NCBI GenBank assembly: GCA_029256485.1
Contig: JAQSXU010000148.1
Coordinates: 1 to 7,808 of the forward strand
From: Clostridiaceae bacterium
GTDB lineage: Bacteria > Bacillota_A > Clostridia > Clostridiales > Clostridiaceae
Direction of reading: 5' to 3'
DNA length: 7,808 bases
The translations under genes and the position numbers were made by a program. Below the pieces are notes generated by a model. That model saw only the letters and a list, made by a program, of their open reading frames with translations. It was not told the DNA's origin and made no database searches. Below are positions 1 to 7,374 of the stretch, piece after piece; within the stretch, counting starts at the first letter, position 1; the number at the start of each line of letters is the position of its first letter.

Positions 1-1
1 A

Positions 2-862
2 TTAAAGCATAAAACTCAGGTATATATTAAAACTTGGGGAGATCATTATAGAACAAGATTAACTCACACTTTAGAAGTGGCTCAAATAGCAAAAACCATC
101 GGCAAGGGTATTGGCCTTAACGAGGACTTAATTGAAGCAATAGCTCTTGGACATGATATTGGACATGTGGCATTTGCTCACAGCGGGGAAGAAGTATTAA
201 ATGAACTTCTGCCTGGAGGGTTTAGGCATAATGAAAATAGTGTGAGAGTATTAAAAAGAATAGAAAAACAGGGAAATGGTTTAAATTTAAGTGATGAAGT
301 GCTGGATGGTATATTACATCATAGTGGATTTACAAATAACACAAAATTAGCATATACACTTGAAGGGCAGGTAGTAAGATATAGTGACAAGATAGCATAT
401 GTGAACCATGATATAGATGATTCTATAAGAGCTGGGCTCTTGACTCAAGATGATTTGCCTGAGGATATACTAAAAATACTTGGAGTTAATCATGGAGACA
501 GGATTGATACTCTTGTTAAGTCTTGTATATATAATACTATTTCGAATATAAACAAAAATGTAATTAAAATTGTTATTGAAGAAGAAAAGGAAGCAGCACT
601 TTCAAAATTACGACAATTTATGTTTGAAAAAATATATAGGGGAAGTATTTTAAAAGTTGAAAGGGATAAAGCCAAATTTGTATTAAAACAAGTCTTTGAA
701 TATTTTTATAAAAATCCTAACCGAATGCCTCCCATTTATATAAAAATTTCAGAAACTGAAGGCCTTTATCAAGGCGTTGCAGATTATATTTCAGGCATGA
801 GTGATGATTATTGTCTAATGATTTTTAATGATATTTATGTTCCAAAACTTGTAATTTATTAA
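2..862 (+). CDS. dgt: dGTPase-like HD-domain deoxynucleotide triphosphohydrolase, 5' partial
   Basis: The reading frame is open to the left window edge, so the gene begins outside the window. Codons read from base 2 (LKHKTQVY...[14 protein letters not shown]) match the conserved N-terminal part of the family, so the GTG at 77 is an internal valine and not the start. 286 residues are visible, and I estimate 50-60 N-terminal residues are missing. The HD-family metal and catalytic residues are present: His in LTHT (65-67), His-Asp in GHDIGH (152-157), and Asp in [10 protein letters not shown] (386-388). The C-terminus ([10 protein letters not shown], then FNDIYVPK) is also typical. The family hydrolyses dNTPs, classically dGTP, to the deoxynucleoside and tripolyphosphate in the cytoplasm, influencing dNTP pools. 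The exact substrate of this clostridial subgroup cannot be read from sequence. It lies upstream of dnaG in the same direction. No terminator hairpin is seen after it, so read-through into dnaG is possible. Confidence 0.93.
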   Translation, partial: LKHKTQVYIKTWGDHYRTRLTHTLEVAQIAKTIGKGIGLNEDLIEAIALGHDIGHVAFAHSGEEVLNELLPGGFRHNENSVRVLKRIEKQGNGLNLSDEVLDGILHHSGFTNNTKLAYTLEGQVVRYSDKIAYVNHDIDDSIRAGLLTQDDLPEDILKILGVNHGDRIDTLVKSCIYNTISNINKNVIKIVIEEEKEAALSKLRQFMFEKIYRGSILKVERDKAKFVLKQVFEYFYKNPNRMPPIYIKISETEGLYQGVADYISGMSDDYCLMIFNDIYVPKLVIY

Positions 863-903
863 ATATAAGTATAAATAATGTTATAAATTGGGTAAAATAA
901 CTT

Positions 904-934
904 TTGCATGGTTTTATAAATAAATGTTTATACT
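904..934 (+). promoter_or_regulatory. Weak candidate sigma-A promoter upstream of dnaG
   Basis: TTGCAT (904-909) and TATACT (929-934) resemble -35 and -10 elements, but the spacer is 19 bases, longer than the optimal 17, and the surrounding DNA is so AT-rich that chance matches are common. It would give a 5' leader of about 175 bases before dnaG. It is listed because dnaG and rpoD need a vegetative promoter or read-through from dgt, and this is the best vegetative-type candidate I see. It remains an inference. Confidence 0.25.
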
Positions 935-1011
935 TTGCAGGAAATTTGGCATTTATAAAGAATATAATATTGTATGTATAAACATAACAAAAAATAAAAA
1001 TAAAAAATTAA

Positions 1012-1040
1012 GAAGGATTTTAAATATTTTTGTCGAATAT
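1012..1040 (+). promoter_or_regulatory. Sigma-H-type promoter upstream of dnaG-rpoD, with an embedded Spo0A box
   Basis: The -35 GAAGGATTT (1012-1020) and the -10 GTCGAATAT (1032-1040), separated by 11 bases, fit the published Bacillus sigma-H consensus RnAGGAwWW-N11/12-RnnGAATww at every fixed position. TGTCGAA at 1031-1037, the Spo0A-box core, overlaps the -10. An A-rich stretch at about 986-1008 lies directly upstream of the -35 and could act as an UP-like element. Transcription would start near 1046, giving a leader of about 70 bases before dnaG. In B. subtilis the sigA operon is known to carry a sigma-H promoter, which supports the reading. Activity here is inferred from sequence only. 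Confidence 0.62.
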
Positions 1041-1114
1041 TATATAGCTTGTCTTAAAACTAAATAATGTTTTTTATCATAATAAAAATTTTTATATAGG
1101 GTGGTAGTATTTTA

Positions 1115-2890
1115 TTGCTGTCAGAAGAATTTATCTTAAAAGTAAAAGAAGAAAATGATATTGTTGATATAATATCAGAAAAAGTAAAATTAAAAAGAAC
1201 TGGTAGGAATTATATGGGCCTTTGCCCCTTTCATCACGAAAAATCACCTTCATTTAGTGTATCCCAGGATAAACAGATTTATAAGTGCTTTGGCTGCGGT
1301 GAGGCGGGAAATGTAATAACTTTTATTATGAAAATTAATAACATTACTTTCCCTGAGGCTGTAAAAATTCTAGCAGAAAAAGCAAACATTGATTTTGAAG
1401 ATGATGACAATAGCAAGAATAAAACTACAGCTGGTATTAAAGAAAAACTTTATACAATAAATGTGGATGCAGCCAGGTATTTCTTGAAAAATTTGCAAAA
1501 TACTAATAAAGCAGAAGATTACTTTAGCAAAAGAGGAATAACTTTAAAAACTATGAGGAGCTTTGGACTAGGATATTCTTTAGATTCCTGGAATGCTCTA
1601 TTAAACTATATGAAAAGGAAAGGTTATTCTGAACTGGATCTGCTAAATGCTGGTTTGATTGTTAAAAATCAGCGAGGAGGGTATTACGATAGGTTTAGAA
1701 ATAGAACAATGTTTCCCGTATTTGATTATAAGGGAAAGGTAATTGGATTTGGAGGAAGGGTACTTGATGATTCAAAGCCAAAGTACTTAAATTCTCCTGA
1801 AACTCCGCTTTTTATAAAAGGAACTAATCTTTATGGCCTAAATTTTGCAATAAAGAATAATAAAAGCAGAACATTTATCATGGTAGAAGGCTATATGGAC
1901 TGTATTTCTCTTCATCAATTTGGAATTACTAATACTGTTGCATCCCTTGGTACAGCATTAACTTTAAATCAGGCTAAACTACTTAAGAGATTTGCTGATA
2001 AAGTTATTATTTCTTATGATGCTGATACAGCTGGGCAAAGTGCAACTCTTAGAGGACTTGACATATTAAAGAAAGTTGGTTTTGAAATATTTGTATTAAC
2101 TGTTCCTCAAGGTAAAGATCCAGATGAGTTTATAAGAAACAATGGAAGAGAAGCATTTCTAAAATTAGTTGATGAAGCTCTGCCTTTAATAGATTACAGA
2201 TTAAAAAATGCTAAACAGGGCATTAATATTGAGAAAGGTGACGGGGCTGTAAAGTATGCAGAAAAGGCGGTTGGAATTATTGCTGAGTTAGACAGCATAG
2301 AAAAGGATTTTTACATAAATAAGTTATCAGAAGAAACCAACATTAAAACTCAAGCTTTATACGACATTATGAATGAAAAATTGCAAAAAAAACCTAAAAA
2401 TGTGGAGCAATTGAATATTGAAAATGATTTTGGTTCAAAATTATATTTAGAGCCTCCATACATAAAGGCTGAAAGAGGTTTATTAAATATAATGTTAAAT
2501 AACGCCGAAGCATTTGAATATACAATAAATAATTTTGATGAAAGTGAATTAGTTCTTGAAAGTCATAAAATAATTTATTCATTAATAAAAGATAATAATG
2601 AAAAATCCTATGAGGATTTAATTAAATTAATAGAAACAAACTGTAATGACGTGGAAAGTTCAAAGGAATGGGTTATGATTTGTGAAACCCAATTAATATA
2701 TGATAGGGCTGAATGGCAGAGGTTTACAGATGACTATATAAGGGAAATCAGAAAATTCAAGTTAGAGGAGTCGAAAAAAGAAATTATGAACAAAATTAAG
2801 TTATATGAAAATGAAGGAAGATTTGAAGAATGCATTAAATTCTCTCAACAACTTCAAAAAATACAAAAGGAATTAGGTGGAATGATATAA
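1115..2890 (+). CDS. dnaG: DNA primase DnaG
   Basis: Primase makes the short RNA primers for lagging-strand synthesis at the replication fork and works with the replicative helicase. The 591-residue product has the three expected parts. The N-terminal CHC2 zinc ribbon has Cys37, His40, Cys58 and Cys61 as ligands. The RNA polymerase core has RFRNRTMFP at 193-201, GFGGR at 211-215, and a TOPRIM fold with Glu258 in VEGYMD and Asp302-Ala-Asp304 in the metal-binding YDADTAG. A divergent, charged C-terminal domain (about 450-591) should bind helicase. Length is normal for the family. The start is a UUG at 1115, chosen because AGGGTGGT (1098-1105) lies 9 bases upstream and [21 protein letters not shown] matches the family's N-terminus. 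No in-frame ATG is better placed. rpoD follows within 20 bases, so the two are co-transcribed. A UUG start with a non-canonical ribosome binding site may keep expression low, which suits a low-copy enzyme. Confidence 0.97.
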   Translation: MLSEEFILKVKEENDIVDIISEKVKLKRTGRNYMGLCPFHHEKSPSFSVSQDKQIYKCFGCGEAGNVITFIMKINNITFPEAVKILAEKANIDFEDDDNSKNKTTAGIKEKLYTINVDAARYFLKNLQNTNKAEDYFSKRGITLKTMRSFGLGYSLDSWNALLNYMKRKGYSELDLLNAGLIVKNQRGGYYDRFRNRTMFPVFDYKGKVIGFGGRVLDDSKPKYLNSPETPLFIKGTNLYGLNFAIKNNKSRTFIMVEGYMDCISLHQFGITNTVASLGTALTLNQAKLLKRFADKVIISYDADTAGQSATLRGLDILKKVGFEIFVLTVPQGKDPDEFIRNNGREAFLKLVDEALPLIDYRLKNAKQGINIEKGDGAVKYAEKAVGIIAELDSIEKDFYINKLSEETNIKTQALYDIMNEKLQKKPKNVEQLNIENDFGSKLYLEPPYIKAERGLLNIMLNNAEAFEYTINNFDESELVLESHKIIYSLIKDNNEKSYEDLIKLIETNCNDVESSKEWVMICETQLIYDRAEWQRFTDDYIREIRKFKLEESKKEIMNKIKLYENEGRFEECIKFSQQLQKIQKELGGMI

Positions 2891-2895
2891 AATGG

Positions 2896-2902
2896 AAGGA
2901 GG
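2896..2902 (+). promoter_or_regulatory. Ribosome binding site that fixes the rpoD start
   Basis: AAGGAGG is a full match to the anti-Shine-Dalgarno sequence, 5 bases after the dnaG stop. The first in-frame ATG (2892) lies upstream of this site, so it cannot be served by it. ATG at 2904 is 1 base away and GTG at 2907 is 4 bases away, both too close. ATG at 2910 is 7 bases away and ideal. The rpoD start is therefore placed at 2910. Confidence 0.8.
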
Positions 2903-2909
2903 CATGGTG

Positions 2910-3974
2910 ATGAAGGATAAGAGTGCAAAAATGCAGATAGTTAAAAAACTAATAGAAAAGGGAAAGAAAAACAATTCATTGACATATAAAGAGATAATGG
3001 ATGAATTGGATGAAATAGATTTAAGCCCTGAACAAATAGAAAAAATTTATGAAGTTCTTGAATCTATGGGAATTGAGATTATAGGAGATATGCAGGATAT
3101 TGAAGTACAAGAGGAAGAACTTGATTTATCAGTACCTGAAGGTATCTCAATAGATGATCCTGTAAGAATGTACTTAAAGGAAATTGGGAAAGTGCCTCTA
3201 CTCTCACCTGACCAGGAAATAGATTTAGCCCAGAGGATAGAACAAGGTGATCAGGTTGCAAAGAAAAAGCTTGCTGAGGCAAACCTAAGGCTAGTGGTAA
3301 GTATAGCAAAAAGATATGTTGGAAGAGGAATGCTTTTCTTGGATTTAATCCAAGAAGGAAATCTTGGATTAATAAAAGCAGTGGAGAAATTTGATTACAG
3401 GAAAGGCTATAAATTTAGTACCTATGCCACTTGGTGGATAAGGCAGGCCATTACAAGAGCTATTGCAGATCAGGCTAGAACTATTAGAATACCTGTTCAC
3501 ATGGTTGAAACCATTAATAAATTAATAAGAGTTTCAAGACAGCTTCTGCAGGAACTTGGAAGAGAACCACTGCCTGAAGAAATTGCAAAGCAAATGGATA
3601 TGCCAGTGGATAAAGTTAGAGAAATAACTAAGATAGCACAGGAACCAGTATCATTAGAAACACCTATTGGAGAAGAGGAAGACAGCCACCTTGGAGATTT
3701 TATACCAGATGATGAGGCACCTGCTCCAGCAGAGGCAGCTGCTTTTACAATGCTGAAGGAACAGTTGATAAATGTACTGGATACATTGACACCAAGAGAA
3801 GAGAAGGTTTTGAGATTAAGATTTGGATTGGATGATGGAAGGGCAAGAACTCTTGAAGAAGTTGGTAAAGAATTTAATGTTACAAGAGAAAGAATTAGAC
3901 AAATTGAAGCTAAGGCATTGAGAAAACTTAGACACCCATCTAGAAGTAAAAAGTTGAAGGACTACTTGGATTAG
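2910..3974 (+). CDS. rpoD: Primary RNA polymerase sigma factor (sigma-A / sigma-70 RpoD)
   Basis: This is the vegetative sigma factor that directs core RNA polymerase to TTGACA/TATAAT-type promoters. With the start at 2910 the protein has 354 residues, typical of the compact Firmicute SigA without the long non-conserved insert of proteobacterial RpoD. In order: a short region 1.1-like N-terminus (about 1-80); region 1.2 from [11 protein letters not shown] at about 83; region 2 with [12 protein letters not shown] and the -10-recognising and melting segment [19 protein letters not shown] at 170-188; region 3; and region 4 with [14 protein letters not shown] followed by the -35-binding helix-turn-helix TLEEVG...[10 protein letters not shown] at about 314-341. 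The C-terminus [15 protein letters not shown] is characteristic of primary sigma factors. It sits 19 bases after dnaG, as in the macromolecular synthesis operon, and a hairpin follows its stop. Confidence 0.98.
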   Translation: MKDKSAKMQIVKKLIEKGKKNNSLTYKEIMDELDEIDLSPEQIEKIYEVLESMGIEIIGDMQDIEVQEEELDLSVPEGISIDDPVRMYLKEIGKVPLLSPDQEIDLAQRIEQGDQVAKKKLAEANLRLVVSIAKRYVGRGMLFLDLIQEGNLGLIKAVEKFDYRKGYKFSTYATWWIRQAITRAIADQARTIRIPVHMVETINKLIRVSRQLLQELGREPLPEEIAKQMDMPVDKVREITKIAQEPVSLETPIGEEEDSHLGDFIPDDEAPAPAEAAAFTMLKEQLINVLDTLTPREEKVLRLRFGLDDGRARTLEEVGKEFNVTRERIRQIEAKALRKLRHPSRSKKLKDYLD

Positions 3975-3978
3975 AAAT

Positions 3979-4004
3979 AAGCACCCAAAAAATGGGTGCT
4001 TTAA
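3979..4004 (+). terminator. Hairpin terminator after rpoD
   Basis: AAGCACCCA (3979-3987) pairs perfectly with TGGGTGCTT (3993-4001) around an AAAAA loop, five bases after the rpoD stop. The downstream T run is short (TTT, then AATT), so termination may be incomplete, and some rpoD transcripts could read into the PH-domain gene. It is preceded by few A residues, so it is unlikely to work well in reverse. Confidence 0.75.
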
Positions 4005-4017
4005 TTACATATCCATA

Positions 4018-4026
4018 TGTTATAAT
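4018..4026 (+). promoter_or_regulatory. Extended -10 promoter for the PH-domain/trmK/nif3 unit
   Basis: TGTTATAAT is a perfect TGn-TATAAT extended -10. No good -35 is seen; the position 17 bases upstream falls in the rpoD terminator stem. Transcription would begin near 4033, immediately before the AAGGTG ribosome binding site (4036-4041), so the leader would be only about 14 bases. Confidence 0.55.
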
Positions 4027-4046
4027 ATTAGAAAGAAGGTGATGTT

Positions 4047-4934
4047 GTGGAAAGCTATAAAGCGTTAAAAGGAAATAGTTTATTATATTTAATTATGGTT
4101 ACATTGCTGTACAATGTTCTTTTTATAGTGCTGATTAAAATTACAAATTCCTATGAATTAGATACATTTTTAAAAGCAGCATTTGTAATAGTTAATATAT
4201 ATCAATTATATTATATTTTCTTAACTCAGACATTAAATTACGCTATTGACGATAAAAGCATTAAAATTATTGCTGTTTGGGGTTTAAAGAAAATAATTAT
4301 CCCTATTGATAGTATACAAGGATACAACAAAAGCAGTGGAAATATAAGAGGAGTAAAAATATATGGCTATGGTAGAAATACTTTTGCATTGTGTAAATCA
4401 ATTGTTGATAAAATAGGATTATCATCTATGTATGCTACATCAAATAAAAATATTTTTTATTTGAAAACTGAAGATATAAGCTACGGTGTTTCACCGGAAA
4501 ACTATGATGAATTTGAAAAGAAACTTAATAATTTAAATATATCCTTAACTAATTGGAAATATACAAGAAATAAAAATTATAGTCTGCATAAGGATAAAAA
4601 ATTTATAGTTCCATTTATTTTGGCTACTATAGTAATTATAGTTTTAACAATAAATCCATTCATACTATATTTAACAAACAAACTTCCTGCAATAATGCCA
4701 TTAAATTTTGATGCAAATTTTATGCCCATAAAAAATGGTAATGGAAAACAATTTGCATTTAAGCAGATGATGTACGGGGTATTGAATATGGCATTGCTGT
4801 TTTGTATGTACTATGCCTCATATTTTTATGCAAAGTATGATAAAAAATCTTCATATAAATTTATTTATATAGTTCTTTTTATTTCCTCAGTATTTTTATT
4901 TATGCAATTTAAAACATTATCTGCTTTTAGGTAA
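4047..4934 (+). CDS. Membrane protein with bacterial PH-like domain and DUF1648-like segment
   Basis: The function is unknown. The 295-residue product has about five predicted membrane helices: near 11-31, 43-63, 186-210, 241-262 and 270-290. Between helices 2 and 3 lies a soluble, beta-rich region (about 64-160) containing GVKIYGYGRNTFALCKSIV, then KIGLSSMYATS and YGVSPENYDEFEKKL. This is the pattern of bacterial pleckstrin-homology-type domains, which end in a SPExxxxF helix. After helix 3, LPAIMPLNFDANFMPIKNGNGK (213-234) resembles the signature of DUF1648, a motif found in SdpI-like membrane proteins, where the usual form is LPxxIPxHxNxxG. The start is GTG at 4047, with AAGGTG 5 bases upstream; the ATG at 4042 is out of frame. 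trmK follows after 26 bases. The PH assignment is fairly secure; the DUF1648 assignment is by eye. There is no reason to assume a link to sigma-A or to TrmK beyond co-transcription. Confidence 0.8.
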   Translation: MESYKALKGNSLLYLIMVTLLYNVLFIVLIKITNSYELDTFLKAAFVIVNIYQLYYIFLTQTLNYAIDDKSIKIIAVWGLKKIIIPIDSIQGYNKSSGNIRGVKIYGYGRNTFALCKSIVDKIGLSSMYATSNKNIFYLKTEDISYGVSPENYDEFEKKLNNLNISLTNWKYTRNKNYSLHKDKKFIVPFILATIVIIVLTINPFILYLTNKLPAIMPLNFDANFMPIKNGNGKQFAFKQMMYGVLNMALLFCMYYASYFYAKYDKKSSYKFIYIVLFISSVFLFMQFKTLSAFR

Positions 4935-4960
4935 AGATAAAATAAGGAGAGAGTAATTTC

Positions 4961-5656
4961 ATGGAAATAAGTAACAGACTAGAAAAAATTGCTTCAATGA
5001 TTGAAAAATGCCACTGCATAGCAGATATAGGAACAGATCACGGCTATTTACCAATATACCTAATTAAAAGTAAAATATGTGATATGGCTATAGCATCAGA
5101 TATAAATAGAGGACCAATTAATAAAGCCAAGCTGAATATAGGTATTTATGCACTGGGTGACAAAATAGACTGCAGGTTAGGTGCTGGACTCACAACCATA
5201 AAACCTTTTGAATGTAATGGAATTATAATTGCAGGTATGGGAGGCAATTTGATTAGGGATATATTAGCTGAAGGGGAGAATGTAGTTTCTGCAGTGGATT
5301 TTGCAGTTCTTCAGCCGGTCCAAAACCCCGAGGTGCTTAGAGAATTTATTTATAAAAAAGGATATACCATATTAGACGAAGAATTATGTATTGACGAAAA
5401 TGTATTTTATGAGATAATAAAAATAAAGCATTGCAAACTTTCAAAAAAGGAAAAAATTGACCCCATTTATTATGAAATAAGTAAAACATTAATAGATAAG
5501 AAACATCCTTTAATGGAACAGTATATTGATTATAAAATAAATAAATATAAACAAATATTCAATCATATAAAAGAGGAATCTAACTGGGCTATACAAAGGA
5601 AAAATGAGGTTTTTGATAAAATAAACAGGCTTAAGGAGATGAAGTCATGTCTTTAA
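4961..5656 (+). CDS. trmK: tRNA (adenine22-N1)-methyltransferase TrmK
   Basis: TrmK uses S-adenosylmethionine to make N1-methyladenosine at position 22 in the tRNA D-loop, in the cytoplasm. The 231-residue product has the class I Rossmann SAM-binding motif ADIGTDHGYLP at 21-31, the acidic motif II region (AIASDIN), IIAGMGG ending at residue 95, and LQPVQNPEVLREF, the family's substitute for a NPPY-type motif IV. The C-terminal third (about 160-231) is lysine-rich and helical, matching the coiled-coil tail of TrmK that is thought to help hold tRNA. Length agrees with the family. The ribosome binding site AAGGAGA (4944-4950) precedes the ATG by 10 bases. Its last 10 bases overlap the Nif3-family gene, a pairing that recurs across Firmicutes, and this supports both calls. 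Confidence 0.94.
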   Translation: MEISNRLEKIASMIEKCHCIADIGTDHGYLPIYLIKSKICDMAIASDINRGPINKAKLNIGIYALGDKIDCRLGAGLTTIKPFECNGIIIAGMGGNLIRDILAEGENVVSAVDFAVLQPVQNPEVLREFIYKKGYTILDEELCIDENVFYEIIKIKHCKLSKKEKIDPIYYEISKTLIDKKHPLMEQYIDYKINKYKQIFNHIKEESNWAIQRKNEVFDKINRLKEMKSCL

Positions 5657-6453
5657 AAGTAAATGATATTGAAAAATTATTTGAATCTTTAGCTCCTGAG
5701 GCTTTAAAGGAAAGTTACGATAATGTGGGACTAATGGTAGGAGACAGCCACAGTAAAATAACTTCTATTTTAGTGTCATTAGACTGTACTTTAGATGTAA
5801 TTGATGAGGCTGTTAGTAAAAACTGTAATTTAATAATAAACCATCATCCCTTATTGTTTAATAAGCCAAAATCTATTACAAATCACAGCTTGATTGGCAA
5901 GAAAATAATGAAAGCTGTTAGTAATAACATAAATATATATGCTAGCCACACCAACCTAGACAGTGTAAAAGGCGGCTTAAATGATATTGCTATGGAAATT
6001 TTGGGATTTAAAAGTTACACCATACTACAGCCAGCATTTTCGGCTAAGGCTGAAGGCGGCATAGGAAGAATCGTAAAATTTGAAAATCCTATTACAGTAG
6101 GAAGTTTATGTGATAGAGTGAAAAAAGCACTAGGTGTTGATGTAATAAAGTATTCTGGCAGTATTGATAAAGATGTAAATAAACTAGCAGTTATTAATGG
6201 AAGTGGTGAGGACTTCTTCCAAAATGCTATTGATCTTAATGTAGACTGTGTTATTACTGGAGACACCACACATCATCATGTAAGCGACTGCCTTGAGCAG
6301 GGAGTTGCAGTTATTGATGCCGGCCATTTTGAATTAGAATGGTGCGCAATGAAGGTATTTGGAAAAAGACTACAAACAATTTTAAATAAACACGGATTTT
6401 CAAATTCAGTAATTATTTCTGAATTTAATAAGAGCCCATACGAATATAGATAG
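5647..6453 (+). CDS. Nif3-like dinuclear metal centre protein (YqfO / GTP cyclohydrolase I type 2 homologue)
   Basis: This belongs to the Nif3/YbgI/YqfO family of hexameric, ring-shaped proteins with a two-metal site. The databases' cyclohydrolase label rests on few homologues and should not be taken as proven here. Likely metal ligands are visible: His66 and His67 in INHHPLLF, Asp105 in SHTNLDS, and His227 and Glu231 in GHFELE. The N-terminal SYDNVGLMVGD is also typical. At 268 residues it is the short form: there is no PII/CutA-like insert, which makes B. subtilis YqfO about 100 residues longer. The ATG at 5647 has AAGGAGAT (5633-5640) 6 bases upstream, inside the trmK coding sequence. The 10-base overlap with the trmK stop implies translational coupling. 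The stop codon is part of the terminator stem that ends this unit. Confidence 0.92.
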   Translation: MSLKVNDIEKLFESLAPEALKESYDNVGLMVGDSHSKITSILVSLDCTLDVIDEAVSKNCNLIINHHPLLFNKPKSITNHSLIGKKIMKAVSNNINIYASHTNLDSVKGGLNDIAMEILGFKSYTILQPAFSAKAEGGIGRIVKFENPITVGSLCDRVKKALGVDVIKYSGSIDKDVNKLAVINGSGEDFFQNAIDLNVDCVITGDTTHHHVSDCLEQGVAVIDAGHFELEWCAMKVFGKRLQTILNKHGFSNSVIISEFNKSPYEYR

Positions 6454-6481
6454 AAACAGAATAATTCTGTTTCTATTTTTT
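6451..6481 (+). terminator. Strong intrinsic terminator after the Nif3 gene
   Basis: TAGAAACAGAA (6451-6461) pairs perfectly over 11 base pairs with TTCTGTTTCTA (6465-6475), with a three-base TAA loop, followed by six T (6476-6481). The first three bases of the stem are the TAG stop codon. The structure is compact and should end the PH-domain/trmK/nif3 transcript. Confidence 0.9.
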
Positions 6482-6519
6482 ATTTACTTAAGTCTAATCT
6501 ATTTATAACCAAGGGGGTT

Positions 6520-6525
6520 TATAAT
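6520..6525 (+). promoter_or_regulatory. Likely -10 element for the zinc-ribbon gene
   Basis: A consensus TATAAT lies between the strong upstream terminator and the next gene, so a promoter is expected here. No recognisable -35 is found 16-18 bases upstream and there is no TGn extension, which lowers confidence. The start would be near 6532, giving a leader of about 45 bases that carries the AAGGAGG (6563-6569). Confidence 0.45.
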
Positions 6526-6576
6526 TACAACATGCTTTAAACCTCTAAAAATAATAAATTTTAAGGAGGACATTAT

Positions 6577-7293
6577 ATGTGCATTATGGATATGTTAGTT
6601 GAACTTCAAGAAAATGAAATTAAGGCGGCAGAAAATAATAAAATAATAAAGGATGGATCATATATATACCTTTTAAAGAAAATGAAAAGTGAATTTGAAA
6701 AATTCAAAGAAGAATTCATAGCAAAGGATAGCAAAATTAAGGATATAAGGGACAATTTTAAAGTAATCAGCAGTAAAACCAAGGAATTGAAGGAAAAAAT
6801 AGAAGCTGATGAGAAAATGATTTACAGCACTAATAATAGTAGTAAAACAGTGGAGAAATTGCAGAAAAGACTTTCAGACAATAAGAAAATACTAAACGAA
6901 ATTGATGATAAAAACATAATTTTACTTGAGAGTGAAGAAAAACTAGTAGAAGAAAAGGAAATTTTAAGAGAAAAACTAGTTGAATTTAAAAATAACTTTT
7001 ATGAATATAAGGAAGCAAGCAATAAAAAAATATTAAATGCACAGGAAGAATTAAAAAAATATAACTCAGCCATTGAAGAAATAAAAAAACTAATACCAGA
7101 AAATATACTTAAAGAGTACTATGGAGTAAAATCTACAAAAGGCATTGCCGTTGCCAGCATTAAAGCAGGGGTATGTTCTGGATGCAAAATGAAGGTATCA
7201 GCTATGACTCTGGATCAAATAAAAAAGAGCAAAGAGAAAGTATTGTGTGATAATTGTGGAAGAATATTATATTATAAAACCACGGAAGAATAA
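6577..7293 (+). CDS. Coiled-coil protein with C-terminal C4 zinc ribbon
   Basis: The protein has 238 residues. Residues from about 10 to 165 are rich in Lys and Glu with heptad-like Leu/Ile spacing, as in a long coiled coil. The C-terminus has CSGCKMKVS (Cys200, Cys203) and CDNCGRILYY (Cys224, Cys227), forming a CxxC-20-CxxC zinc ribbon of the Pfam zf-RING_7 / C4-type zinc ribbon family. The block between them (MTLDQIKKSKEKVL) is highly conserved in that family. The molecular role is not established; the long coiled coil suggests a nucleic-acid-binding or scaffolding protein, but this is a guess. The start is well set by AAGGAGG (6563-6569), 7 bases before the ATG. It has its own transcription unit between the Nif3 terminator and the rnpB promoter. 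No clear terminator follows its stop, so some transcripts may run into rnpB. Confidence 0.85.
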   Translation: MCIMDMLVELQENEIKAAENNKIIKDGSYIYLLKKMKSEFEKFKEEFIAKDSKIKDIRDNFKVISSKTKELKEKIEADEKMIYSTNNSSKTVEKLQKRLSDNKKILNEIDDKNIILLESEEKLVEEKEILREKLVEFKNNFYEYKEASNKKILNAQEELKKYNSAIEEIKKLIPENILKEYYGVKSTKGIAVASIKAGVCSGCKMKVSAMTLDQIKKSKEKVLCDNCGRILYYKTTEE

Positions 7294-7339
7294 ATTATGT
7301 AGATAATTGAACTTATAGATATATGTAAAAACATTCTAT

Positions 7340-7368
7340 TTGATTTTTAATTAACACTGTGATATTAT
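7340..7368 (+). promoter_or_regulatory. Sigma-A promoter of rnpB, extended -10
   Basis: TTGATT (7340-7345) and TATTAT (7363-7368) are separated by exactly 17 bases, and TGA at 7360-7362 supplies a TGn extension. The predicted start, 7 bases after the -10, is base 7375, which is also the first paired base of RNase P helix P1. Little or no 5' trimming of the transcript would be needed. This is the best vegetative promoter in the window, as expected for an abundant RNA. Confidence 0.85.
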
Positions 7369-7374
7369 ATTACT

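Noticed and set aside
77..79. GTG as the start of the dgt-like gene
   Set aside because: The frame continues upstream to base 2 and encodes conserved family sequence, including the first HD-domain histidine at 65-67. A protein starting at 77 would lack a catalytic ligand.
490..675. Minus-strand open frame opposite dgt, and similar ones at 2394-2582, 3079-3309 and 6015-6269
   Set aside because: Each is opposite a well-supported gene and has no recognisable protein family features.
946..968. TTGGCA with TATAAT as a promoter upstream of dnaG
   Set aside because: Both boxes look good singly but are only 11 bases apart, too close for sigma-A.
1049..1080. TTGTCT with TATCAT as a promoter just upstream of dnaG
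   Set aside because: The spacer is 20 bases and the -10 is weak; it also leaves little leader before the ribosome binding site.
6513..6546. Inverted repeat GGTTTA...TAAACC around the zinc-ribbon -10, possible operator or leader hairpin
   Set aside because: Only six perfect pairs (nine with wobble) with a 16-base loop in AT-rich DNA; chance is a sufficient explanation without comparative support.
7294..7339. Terminator after the zinc-ribbon gene
   Set aside because: No stable hairpin followed by a T run is visible before the rnpB promoter.
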